A stretch of 43,860 bases of DNA from assembly GCA_027486585.1 (NCBI GenBank), contig JAIXOU010000028.1:1-43860 (forward strand), in the 5' to 3' direction. The DNA comes from Verrucomicrobiaceae bacterium. GTDB taxonomy: Bacteria > Verrucomicrobiota > Verrucomicrobiia > Verrucomicrobiales > Verrucomicrobiaceae. A model generated the notes under the pieces. The model made no database searches and was not told the DNA's origin. It worked only from the letters and a program-made list of their open reading frames with translations. A program made the position numbers and the translations under genes. Of the stretch, positions 15,659 through 22,829 are shown piece after piece; position 1 is the first letter of the stretch; each line of letters starts with the position of its first letter.

Positions 15659-16978
15659 ATGTCTGCTTCCGACCGCCAACATACCCTCGCCAAATCTGCC
15701 TCCATTACGGGAACCTCTCTTCACACGGGTGAACAGGTCACGCTAACGTTACAGCCTGCTCCTGAAAACTTTGGCTTTAAGTTCCGGCGTATGGATTTGG
15801 AGGATAAGCCCTTCATTTCCGCTCTTGTCGAAAAAGTTCAAAAGGTGGAACGTGCAACGACCATTGCAGAGGGCGGTGTCAATGTTCATACCGTCGAGCA
15901 TGTGATCAGTGCTTTGGCTGGCATGGGCGTGGATAACGCCATCATTGAGATGGATGCCAATGAGCCACCCATTGTCGATGGTAGTTCGATGCCCTTTGTG
16001 GAGTTGATCAAGAAAGCAGGTCTGCAAGAGCAGCAGGCTGCTCGGAAAGTCTTTGAGATCCGTGAGCCAATCTATCAGGAGACAAGAGATGGGACCATTT
16101 TGACCATCGTTCCTGATAAGAAATTCCGTATCAGCTGTACGAACGTTGGTCCTGAGGGGCGCTTCACCCAATACTTCTCCTTGGAAATCAATCCAGAGAC
16201 CTATGAGAAGGAAATCGCTGCTGCACGAACCTTTGTTTATTACGAGGACATCGCTCACTTGATGGAGAAGGGACTCATCAAAGGTGGCACTCTGGAAGCT
16301 GCGGTGGTGGTGCGCGGAGAGACATTGCTTTCAAAGCAGCCATTGCGTTTTGATAACGAGTTTGTACGTCATAAGATTCTCGACATCATCGGTGATCTCA
16401 TGCTTTCAGGCCGCCGCATCACTGGCCATGTGATCGCCGTGCGCCCAGGCCACGGACCGAATACGGAGATGGCACGTGCGATTGATGGTCAATACAAGGC
16501 CATGCATGCGATGATGCCGCCAGCCCTCAATATTCCGAACGGTGAGGTGGTCTTGGACGTCAATGCGGTGATGCGTATCCTACCGCATCGTTATCCATTC
16601 CTCATGGTGGATCGCATCATTGGTTTTGAGGGTGAGAATAAGTGTACCGGGGTCAAAAATGTCTCCATTAATGAGCCGTATTTCCAGGGACACTTCCCAG
16701 GGCATCCTGTCATGCCAGGCGTGCTACAGCTTGAGGCCATGGCTCAGGTAGCCAGCATCGTGATTATGAAGCTGCCAGCGAACCAAGGGAAAATCGGCTA
16801 CTTCATGAGCGCCAACAATGTGAAGTGGCGGAAGCCTGTGATGCCGGGAGATACTTTGGTCATTGAGACTGAAATGCTAAAGGTCAAACGCAGCATCGCT
16901 ACCGCTGTTGCCCGCTGTGTCGTCAATGGACAGGTCGTATCCGAAGCAGATCTGATGTTCAGTGTTGTTGATCGTTAA
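15659..16978 (+). CDS. lpxC/fabZ: Fused UDP-acyl-GlcNAc deacetylase / hydroxyacyl-ACP dehydratase
   Basis: Bifunctional cytoplasmic enzyme. The N-terminal LpxC part (about residues 5-290) performs the committed deacetylation of lipid A synthesis. The C-terminal FabZ part (about 295-439) dehydrates 3-hydroxyacyl-ACP in fatty acid synthesis. LpxC zinc and active-site segments are VHTVEHVISALAG, FVRHKILDIIGDLML and GHGPNTEMA. FabZ shows ILPHRYPFLMVDRI and FQGHFPGHPVMPGVLQLEAMAQ-type residues. Both are intact. Fusion links the two users of 3-hydroxyacyl-ACP. I know the same fusion from Bacteroidetes. A TTG at 15611 could extend it by 16 codons; the ATG (MSASDRQHTLAK) fits the family. lpxA follows 74 bp downstream. 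Confidence 0.95.
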   Translation: MSASDRQHTLAKSASITGTSLHTGEQVTLTLQPAPENFGFKFRRMDLEDKPFISALVEKVQKVERATTIAEGGVNVHTVEHVISALAGMGVDNAIIEMDANEPPIVDGSSMPFVELIKKAGLQEQQAARKVFEIREPIYQETRDGTILTIVPDKKFRISCTNVGPEGRFTQYFSLEINPETYEKEIAAARTFVYYEDIAHLMEKGLIKGGTLEAAVVVRGETLLSKQPLRFDNEFVRHKILDIIGDLMLSGRRITGHVIAVRPGHGPNTEMARAIDGQYKAMHAMMPPALNIPNGEVVLDVNAVMRILPHRYPFLMVDRIIGFEGENKCTGVKNVSINEPYFQGHFPGHPVMPGVLQLEAMAQVASIVIMKLPANQGKIGYFMSANNVKWRKPVMPGDTLVIETEMLKVKRSIATAVARCVVNGQVVSEADLMFSVVDR

Positions 16979-17052
16979 ACAATTTAGTCTGGGATTTTAG
17001 CAACAAGCTAAAGGCTCATGTTTTCGTCAGTTTCTTCTCTCTTTTGTTATTC

Positions 17053-17850
17053 ATGCCCATCCATCCTACAGCCATCATTGATCCCTCCGCCCGCATTGGT
17101 GAAGACGTTACTATCGGGCCCTATTGCATCATTGGTGCTGATGTGGAATTGGGACGTGGATGTTGGCTACAGCATCATGTCACCATCATGGGGCCGACGA
17201 AGATGGGGGAAAACAATCGTTTCTATGCTTACGGCTCCATTGGCCAGCAAACGCAAGATTTAAAGTATCACGGCGAGCCGACGGCTCTGGAGATCGGTGA
17301 CAATAACACGTTTCGTGAATTTTGTTCCGTTCACCGTGCGACTTCTCCTGGCGATAAAACGGTGATTGGCAGCAACAACAGTTTCCTGGCCTATGTACAT
17401 ATTGCTCATGATTGCGTGGTCGGGAACCATGTGATCTTTTCTAACAATGGCACCCTGGCTGGCCACGTGATTGTTGAGGACTATGTGATTCTGGGCGGTC
17501 TTAGCGCAGTACATCAGTTTTGCCGATTGGGCACACGCAGCATTATTGGTGGCTGTTCTAAAATCGTCCAAGATGTGCCGCCCTACAGTACGGCAGACGG
17601 GAACCCGGCTCGTGCGCGTGGGCTCAATGTCGTTGGCCTCAAGCGTGCCGGCTTCTCGCGTGATCAAGTGCGCGCACTCAGAGAGGCTTTCCGCAAAGTC
17701 TATCGAAGCGGTCTTAACAATGCCCAGGCAGTTTCGGAGCTTCGTCAAAATGTGCTCTCAACGGAAGCTGCTCATTTTACTGATTTCGTGGCTACCGCAA
17801 AGCGTGGCATTATTGCTGGTGGTAAGGGCGCGGAAGATGAGGAGGATTGA
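17053..17850 (+). CDS. lpxA: Acyl-ACP-UDP-GlcNAc O-acyltransferase
   Basis: First enzyme of lipid A synthesis, transferring a 3-hydroxyacyl chain to UDP-GlcNAc in the cytoplasm. The N-terminal two thirds is a left-handed beta-helix of hexapeptide repeats (IHPTAIIDPSARIGEDVTIG, then similar rungs). It includes the catalytic-histidine region VHIAHDCVVGNHV and the GGLSAVHQFCRLG segment. The C-terminal helical part (GLNVVGLKRAGFSRDQVRAL) is typical of LpxA and not of LpxD. 265 aa, standard. The product's deacetylase partner is encoded just upstream. Start is the ATG giving MPIHPTAII; an in-frame TTG lies three codons earlier. Confidence 0.96.
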   Translation: MPIHPTAIIDPSARIGEDVTIGPYCIIGADVELGRGCWLQHHVTIMGPTKMGENNRFYAYGSIGQQTQDLKYHGEPTALEIGDNNTFREFCSVHRATSPGDKTVIGSNNSFLAYVHIAHDCVVGNHVIFSNNGTLAGHVIVEDYVILGGLSAVHQFCRLGTRSIIGGCSKIVQDVPPYSTADGNPARARGLNVVGLKRAGFSRDQVRALREAFRKVYRSGLNNAQAVSELRQNVLSTEAAHFTDFVATAKRGIIAGGKGAEDEED

Positions 17851-17856
17851 TTTTTC

Positions 17857-18321
17857 ATGAATTCTTCTGCTCCAACTGCCAGACTTAGCATGCCAGAATA
17901 TGCCATGGCTTTAGCCCATGTCGCCAGCCTACGCTCCGAAGATCCTTTTCGAAAGGTGGGTGCCGTGGCGATTGACTTTGATAATCGCGTTATTGGAACG
18001 GCTTACAATGGCCTAGCTCCTGGCTACAATGCCAATGCCGATTTTTGGAATGATCGCGATGACCGGCGCAAGTACATGCTGCATGCAGAGGTGAATCTTT
18101 GCAGCCTTTTCACGCGTGGAAATGTTCGCCTTGTTGCCTGCACCACAAAGCCCTGTACAAGCTGCATGCAGATGCTCTGCGCCTATGGGGTAAAAGAAGT
18201 TTATTATCGCGATGATTACCCGGAATCTGAAGCTGACCTCATTGCAGCACGTTATGGCATTCAGTTGAAGCAATTATTGGATTACCCACATATGGTCTCA
18301 AGTGCTGGCTCGCAGCATTGA
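17857..18321 (+). CDS. dCMP deaminase-like zinc enzyme
   Basis: Member of the cytidine/deoxycytidylate deaminase fold, 154 aa. The zinc and catalytic residues are seen as HAEVN (near residue 76) and TKPCTSCMQMLCAYG (near residue 94). DPFRKVGAVAID and GTAYNGLAPG are typical of the dCMP deaminase/ComEB branch, which makes dUMP for dTMP synthesis. Substrate specificity is not certain from sequence. It follows lpxA after 6 bp and is probably co-transcribed, though the functions are unrelated. Confidence 0.85.
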   Translation: MNSSAPTARLSMPEYAMALAHVASLRSEDPFRKVGAVAIDFDNRVIGTAYNGLAPGYNANADFWNDRDDRRKYMLHAEVNLCSLFTRGNVRLVACTTKPCTSCMQMLCAYGVKEVYYRDDYPESEADLIAARYGIQLKQLLDYPHMVSSAGSQH

Positions 18322-18372
18322 AACAATGATCTTCTGTACTATCGGTTTGCAGCGCGGCTGGTTGCGCACAGA

Positions 18373-18891
18373 ATGGGGAGCATGTCATTCTTGAATTTTC
18401 GCGCCATCGCTTGTCTAATCGTTTTGCCCGCCATCTTGGCTTCTTGCGGTTCTTCGCCAAAAATTAGAGGTGTGCCCAAGAATCTTCCAGTGATCAATCT
18501 GCATGGAAGTGCCGCGACTCCGAGTCACGCTATGGAAAAAAAAGATTACCCCTTTGATTCCAATGGGGATTACATGACGACTTGGGTCAATGATGGAGCC
18601 AGTTCAAAGCCTCAATCAGATTATGACTCTTGGCAGTCTTCCCATGATGGTGCGGTTTCAAAGCGCAACCCTTCTCCAGTCCGCAAGGTATCAAGTTCAA
18701 AGAAAAAGAATGTCGCGAGCAAATCCAAATCGTCTGGCAAAGGCTCTTCTGGCGCGTACACCATCAAAAGCGGGGACACGCTGGGTGCCATTGCCATTCG
18801 GAACGGCACCACGGTGGCAAAGTTAAAGGCGGCCAATGGGCTGACATCGGATAATATTCGTGCAGGTAAGGCCCTTAAAATCCCCAAGTGA
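18373..18891 (+). CDS. LysM-domain lipoprotein
   Basis: A lipoprotein signal ([14 protein letters not shown], lipobox LASC with the cysteine at residue 25) is followed by a disordered, serine- and lysine-rich linker (about residues 30-120). A single C-terminal LysM domain follows (about 125-172: [20 protein letters not shown], then [15 protein letters not shown]), which binds peptidoglycan glycan chains. It is likely anchored in the outer membrane and reaches the wall. Its stop overlaps the start of the amidase gene, so the two are translationally coupled and probably work together. An alternative ATG at 18382 would remove three residues. Confidence 0.88.
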   Translation: MGSMSFLNFRAIACLIVLPAILASCGSSPKIRGVPKNLPVINLHGSAATPSHAMEKKDYPFDSNGDYMTTWVNDGASSKPQSDYDSWQSSHDGAVSKRNPSPVRKVSSSKKKNVASKSKSSGKGSSGAYTIKSGDTLGAIAIRNGTTVAKLKAANGLTSDNIRAGKALKIPK

Positions 18892-19493
18892 TGGAATCCA
18901 TGATTGGCCGTTTTTTCATTTTGATTTTCCTTTGGGTCAGCCTGATTCAAACAGCGCGGGCATTGAGCTTTAATACCGTCGTGATTGACCCTGGGCACGG
19001 CGGTAAAGATGGCGGCTGTGCCTGGAATGGATTGGTCGAGAAGAAACTCTGTTTGGATACAGCCCTGCGGCTAGAGCGCATGCTAAAGGCCAAAGGACTG
19101 AGAGTCATTATGACTCGACGCAGCGATATCTTCATAGGCCTTGAAGGTCGTGCTCGTCTTGCGAATCGCTATTCGAAGGCGGTCTTTGTGAGCATTCACT
19201 TTAATGCCTCTAAAATTAGATCTCGCAGTGGTATGGAGGTTTTTTATCGGAGTGCGAAAGGAAAGGTGCTTGCCGCCAGCATTTTGAGAAAGATGGACAA
19301 TAATCTGAAGGGCGTGAATCGGGGTGTTTCACACAATAATTTTAAGGTGCTCACGGATACATTGATGCCAGCGGTTTTGATCGAGTGTGCTTACTTGAGC
19401 AATCTTACGGAAGCGCGCCGTTGTGCCTCTTCTGCGCACCGTCAGGAACTGGCAGAATCCATAGCAGCAGGCATTTTGGCCGCAAAATCGTGA
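18891..19493 (+). CDS. N-acetylmuramoyl-L-alanine amidase (Amidase_3)
   Basis: Periplasmic zinc amidase that cuts the bond between N-acetylmuramic acid and the stem peptide. A hydrophobic N-terminal signal (IGRFFILIFLWVSLIQTARA) is followed directly by the catalytic domain. Zinc and catalytic residues are visible as IDPGHGGKDGG, VEKKLCLDTA, SIHFNASK and VLIECAYLSN, all intact. There is no AMIN domain, so targeting may come from the coupled LysM lipoprotein upstream. The ATG overlaps the upstream TGA by one base; ATG at 18900 is an alternative that begins the signal more tightly. DUF167 follows with another TGATG overlap. Confidence 0.92.
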   Translation: MESMIGRFFILIFLWVSLIQTARALSFNTVVIDPGHGGKDGGCAWNGLVEKKLCLDTALRLERMLKAKGLRVIMTRRSDIFIGLEGRARLANRYSKAVFVSIHFNASKIRSRSGMEVFYRSAKGKVLAASILRKMDNNLKGVNRGVSHNNFKVLTDTLMPAVLIECAYLSNLTEARRCASSAHRQELAESIAAGILAAKS

Positions 19494-19768
19494 TGGAAGT
19501 ATGGGCTCAACTGGTGGTGCGCGTAACGCCGAATGCTAGGCGCTCTGAAATCCTCGGTTGGGGGATGGATGAAAAAGGCCGCTCCGTTCTCATGGTCAAG
19601 CTGGCGGCGGCTCCTGTGGATGGGAAGGCAAACCTGGAGCTGATAAAGTTCATCGCAGGGGAGCTGAATTGTGCCAAAAACCAAGTGGTTTTACTCAGAG
19701 GTGAGGCTAGTCGGCAAAAAGTGCTGGAAGTGCCCGAGGCCAGTCTTGGGAAACTGCCTGTTCGATGA
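19493..19768 (+). CDS. DUF167 (YggU-like) protein
   Basis: Small cytoplasmic protein of 91 aa in the DUF167/YggU family, whose function is unknown. The family core is seen as LVVRVTPNARRSEILGW, VKLAAAPVDGKANLELIKFI and VVLLRGEASRQKVLEV. Starts inside the stop of the amidase gene (TGATG). A longer frame upstream would be antisense-like overlap with the amidase and was not used. The family often sits in cell-division or wall operons, which fits this place. Confidence 0.9.
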   Translation: MEVWAQLVVRVTPNARRSEILGWGMDEKGRSVLMVKLAAAPVDGKANLELIKFIAGELNCAKNQVVLLRGEASRQKVLEVPEASLGKLPVR

Positions 19769-19853
19769 TTCCTTTCTTCATTTGACGCAGCCATACGCGA
19801 GGGCTAGAAACTTAGCCGAACACTTTTACACTTCTTCGGTCTAAGCAGTCCTT

Positions 19854-20459
19854 ATGCAAATCTCCCGTCCCTTGTTTTTCACCCTGGCGCTCAGCCTTGT
19901 TTCCATCACTCAGCCAGTCTTCGCAGCTCCGCTTCCTGCCGACCATCCATGCTCGGCGTTGGTGAAGAAATATCTTACCAGCGTAGTTCAGCAGGATTGG
20001 AAGACTGCGGCTGTTTTGTTGCTGCCATCTTCACTGGATCGCAAGCAGAAGGAGACGGTTTCGGTCATCAAAACAGCACCCACCATGACCGAAGAAGCTC
20101 AGATGCTGGAGCGTTTTGGAGTCAAAGAAATTAGGGACTTGGAAAAGCTTACTCCGCAGGAGTTTTACATGCTGGACCGTGATGCATGGCACAAGCGCAT
20201 CAACGCTGCTCCTGATGTAACCAAGCGTAAGCAGGAGACTCTAAAGATTGATGTCCTGGGTCTAGTTGAGGAAAAGGACAAAGGTTATGTTCATGCCACC
20301 GTTCGCACTTCCCAGGAGACGCTGACGGATCGGATCGAGGAGCTTTTCCTCATCTCCTTCGTCAAAGAAGGCGACAAGTGGCTGATCTGGCCAGAAATGA
20401 AAGATCGCCCGATCATCACACCTCTGGATGTCAAAGCAGCGACCGAAGAGAAGAAATAG
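19854..20459 (+). CDS. Secreted hypothetical protein, 201 aa
   Basis: Family not recognised. A clear signal peptide (SRPLFFTLALSLVSITQPVFA) ends near residue 25. The mature protein is mostly helical at first (VKKYLTSVVQQDWKTAAVLL), then has a mixed region with strands near the C-terminus (VHATVRTSQETLTDRIEEL and FVKEGDKWLIWPEM). This layout recalls NTF2/SnoaL-like domains that gauge transport or ligand binding, but the match is only by eye. It is followed by a strong terminator and is probably its own transcription unit. Confidence 0.65.
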   Translation: MQISRPLFFTLALSLVSITQPVFAAPLPADHPCSALVKKYLTSVVQQDWKTAAVLLLPSSLDRKQKETVSVIKTAPTMTEEAQMLERFGVKEIRDLEKLTPQEFYMLDRDAWHKRINAAPDVTKRKQETLKIDVLGLVEEKDKGYVHATVRTSQETLTDRIEELFLISFVKEGDKWLIWPEMKDRPIITPLDVKAATEEKK

Positions 20460-20485
20460 TCCTCGGAAGTTCAAGTTTCAGTAAA

Positions 20486-20519
20486 AAGGCAGGATGCATT
20501 CATCCTGCCTTTGTTTATT
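20486..20519 (+). terminator. Rho-independent terminator
   Basis: A 12-bp perfect stem (AAAGGCAGGATG / CATCCTGCCTTT) with a 4-nt loop, then a T-rich tail. It ends the gene at 19854-20459. Confidence 0.9.
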
Positions 20520-20631
20520 TCTATAGGCGATGTTTCATCTCGGAAATTTCATCGGTTCGTGGTTTGTCTTACGTCGCTGATGGAATCCAGGGTTGCCCAT
20601 GCTGAAAGCAATGCTAATTGAAGGCATTGTC

Positions 20632-21591
20632 ATGCACCGTGAAATGGTTCTTCGAATGCTTTTAAAATATCTCAGCGCAGTCTTCCTCCTCGCCTCGACC
20701 AGTTCGGTCTTTGCTCAATCCTCAGTCATTGTGGTGGACAGTTTTAACCGCAAAGTCCATGTGGCAGGCAATGCCAACTCCCGATCTGCCGTGGGCGGCT
20801 TGGCAAAAATTGCCGCTGGAATGGTCGCCTTGGACTGGTCGCAGGCATCTAAGCTTGGTGTCAATATTTTAGCCCCAGTTCCTGCCTATGCTGCCTCTAT
20901 GGCAGGTGCCAACACGCTCGGTCTGCAAGCAGGGGATAAACTCACCCTTCGCGATCTGATTTACGCCACCATGATGGGGAGCGACGATATTGCAGCGATC
21001 ACCCTGGCTGATTTTGTCGGACGTGACCATTTGTATCGGTTGGGACGTCAAGGTGACCCACAGGTAGAATTTGTTCGCCAGATGAACCAGTTGGCATTGC
21101 GCGAAGGCACGACATCTACTCGTTTTGTCAATCCACATGGGTATGAAAATACGCGTTCCATGGCCTATTCTACCGCCGCTGACATTGCGCGATTGACCCT
21201 TTATGCCGTATCGAGGCCCGCGATGAGGTTTTATACAAATCAGCGGTCACGCAACATAACCATTTATCGTTCTGGGGGACAGGTTTCAGTTCCTGTGACC
21301 AATACCAATCTGCTGCTCGGTGTCTCCAATATCGATGGAGTCAAAACTGCCAGCACGCCGCGCTCTGGTGGTTGCGTGGCACTTTCCGCAGAAAGGCCAT
21401 CTTCTGTGCTTCAGCAGGCCGATGGTAGCAGTCTCGTTTATCGTCATCGTCTGGTTGTCGTTGTCATCGGTTCATCGAATCCCTTCGGTGAAGCCCAGGC
21501 GCTCATTGCTCAGGGCTGGAACGCTTATGACCGATGGGTTGCGGCGGGCCGACCCATTACGGACAAGAAGCAGTTGCTCAATCACTATTGA
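20632..21591 (+). CDS. D-Ala-D-Ala carboxypeptidase-like protein with degenerate active site
   Basis: Exported member of the S11/PBP5-like fold. The signal peptide is LLKYLSAVFLLASTSSVFA. The three penicillin-binding motifs are all altered. The SxxK position reads GLAK (GGLAKIAAGMVALD), so the nucleophilic serine is replaced by glycine. SxN reads SDD (MMGSDDIAAITLADFVG). KTG reads KTA (DGVKTASTPRSGGCV). The rest of the fold, including FVNPHGYE and the preceding TSTRF, is conserved. It is therefore unlikely to hydrolyse peptidoglycan and may be a structural or regulatory pseudo-enzyme. Start chosen at the ATG preceded by GAAGG at 7 nt; other in-frame starts exist at 20599 and 20644. Confidence 0.8.
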   Translation: MHREMVLRMLLKYLSAVFLLASTSSVFAQSSVIVVDSFNRKVHVAGNANSRSAVGGLAKIAAGMVALDWSQASKLGVNILAPVPAYAASMAGANTLGLQAGDKLTLRDLIYATMMGSDDIAAITLADFVGRDHLYRLGRQGDPQVEFVRQMNQLALREGTTSTRFVNPHGYENTRSMAYSTAADIARLTLYAVSRPAMRFYTNQRSRNITIYRSGGQVSVPVTNTNLLLGVSNIDGVKTASTPRSGGCVALSAERPSSVLQQADGSSLVYRHRLVVVVIGSSNPFGEAQALIAQGWNAYDRWVAAGRPITDKKQLLNHY

Positions 21592-21649
21592 TTGGCTTTT
21601 GAGCTGATCTTTGATCGAGACCATTCAATGAACCAACATCTACAAAAAC

Positions 21650-22741
21650 ATGCGCATCGGTATCTTAAACAGCGGCGGCGATTGTCCTGGACTTAATGCA
21701 GTGATTCATGGCGCAGTCGGCGCTGCCCATACTCTTGGTTGGGAAGTCATCGGGTTCAGAGATGGTTTTGAAGGCTTGCTGCCACCCGGAGACTACATGC
21801 TTCTTGATCCCTCACGCACCGTTGGAATCACGAAGTTGGGTGGAACCATTCTAGGCACCACTAACAAAGGCCATTTCGTGGCCAAAGTCGGTGAAGGCAA
21901 TGTCTCCGAAGTGCCCAAAGAGATCGTCGAAAAAGCCAAGACAACCCTGAAGCATCTGGAGATTGGTGCGCTCATTGTTGTTGGCGGTGATGGCTCTTTG
22001 ACGACTGGTCTGCAACTTTATAAGATGGGAGTCCCCGTCATTGGCGTGCCCAAGACCATCGACAATGACATTCAGGCTACAGCCATGACTTTCGGCTTTG
22101 ATTCTGCCGTCGCCACTGTAGTGGACGCTCTGGATCGCCTGCATACGACGGCTGAAAGTCATAAGCGCGTCATCGTGCTTGAGGTCATGGGACGTCACGC
22201 AGGCTGGATTGCCCTTTATGGTGGTATGGCAGGTGGAGCCGATGTGATTTTGCTCCCTGAGATTCCTTTTAACATGCAGCATGTGGCCGATTCGATCCGT
22301 CTTCGTGATGCGCGTGGCATGCACAGCACCCTTGTCGTAGTCGCTGAAGGTGCTCGTATGGAAACGGGTGAACTGCTGAAGAAAGAAAACGTTGGTGGCA
22401 CTGGCGAGGACCGCCTTGGCGGCATCGGTGAGCATGTGGCCAAGAAAATCGAGGCCATGACTGGCAAGGAAACCCGCTCCTGCACCCTTGGCCATCTTCA
22501 ACGTGGCGGAGCCCCTACCGCACTGGATCGCATCCTCGGCGTTCGTTTTGGTGCCATGGCCGTGAACTTGATTGAGCAGGGTAAATTTGGACGCATGGTC
22601 TCCTATCAGCAATACCAGGTCGGAGACGTCAGCATTGAAGAAGCGGTCAATCAACTCCGTGTTGTACAGCCAAATAGTGAGATCGTCCGTGCAGGCCGCA
22701 GTATTGGCATCTGTTTTGGTGACGCAGTTTCAAGAGCTTAA
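21650..22741 (+). CDS. pfkA: 6-phosphofructokinase
   Basis: Cytoplasmic glycolytic enzyme phosphorylating fructose 6-phosphate. The 363-aa protein shows the ATP/PPi-loop GILNSGGDCPGLNAVI, GGDGSLTTG near residue 112, the catalytic PKTIDNDIQAT segment near residue 134, MGRHAGWIAL, and the substrate-binding GHLQRGGAPTALDRILG. In the family, Gly after GGD (GGDGS) usually marks ATP use and Asp marks PPi use. Lysine before TIDND (PKTIDND, where E. coli has GTIDND) is the residue associated with PPi-type or mixed enzymes. The combination G plus K occurs in the group III type. Phosphoryl donor is therefore not certain, with ATP favoured. Confidence 0.93.
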   Translation: MRIGILNSGGDCPGLNAVIHGAVGAAHTLGWEVIGFRDGFEGLLPPGDYMLLDPSRTVGITKLGGTILGTTNKGHFVAKVGEGNVSEVPKEIVEKAKTTLKHLEIGALIVVGGDGSLTTGLQLYKMGVPVIGVPKTIDNDIQATAMTFGFDSAVATVVDALDRLHTTAESHKRVIVLEVMGRHAGWIALYGGMAGGADVILLPEIPFNMQHVADSIRLRDARGMHSTLVVVAEGARMETGELLKKENVGGTGEDRLGGIGEHVAKKIEAMTGKETRSCTLGHLQRGGAPTALDRILGVRFGAMAVNLIEQGKFGRMVSYQQYQVGDVSIEEAVNQLRVVQPNSEIVRAGRSIGICFGDAVSRA

Positions 22742-22761
22742 TCATTGATAGATAACCTTAG

Positions 22762-22807
22762 AAGAGATGTTTTGGCTTATTGAGGCTTGGCATCTCTTTT
22801 GTTTTTT
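22762..22807 (+). terminator. Probable terminator of pfkA
   Basis: AAGAGATG (22762-22769) pairs with CATCTCTT (22791-22798) across a 21-nt loop, followed by TTTGTTTTTT. The loop is long, so strength is moderate. Confidence 0.55.
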
Positions 22808-22829
22808 GGCAGGGTAAACATAAAATCCA

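Noticed and set aside
21851..22654. 267-residue antisense open frame opposite pfkA
   Set aside because: pfkA has all catalytic motifs; the antisense frame has none and reflects codon bias.
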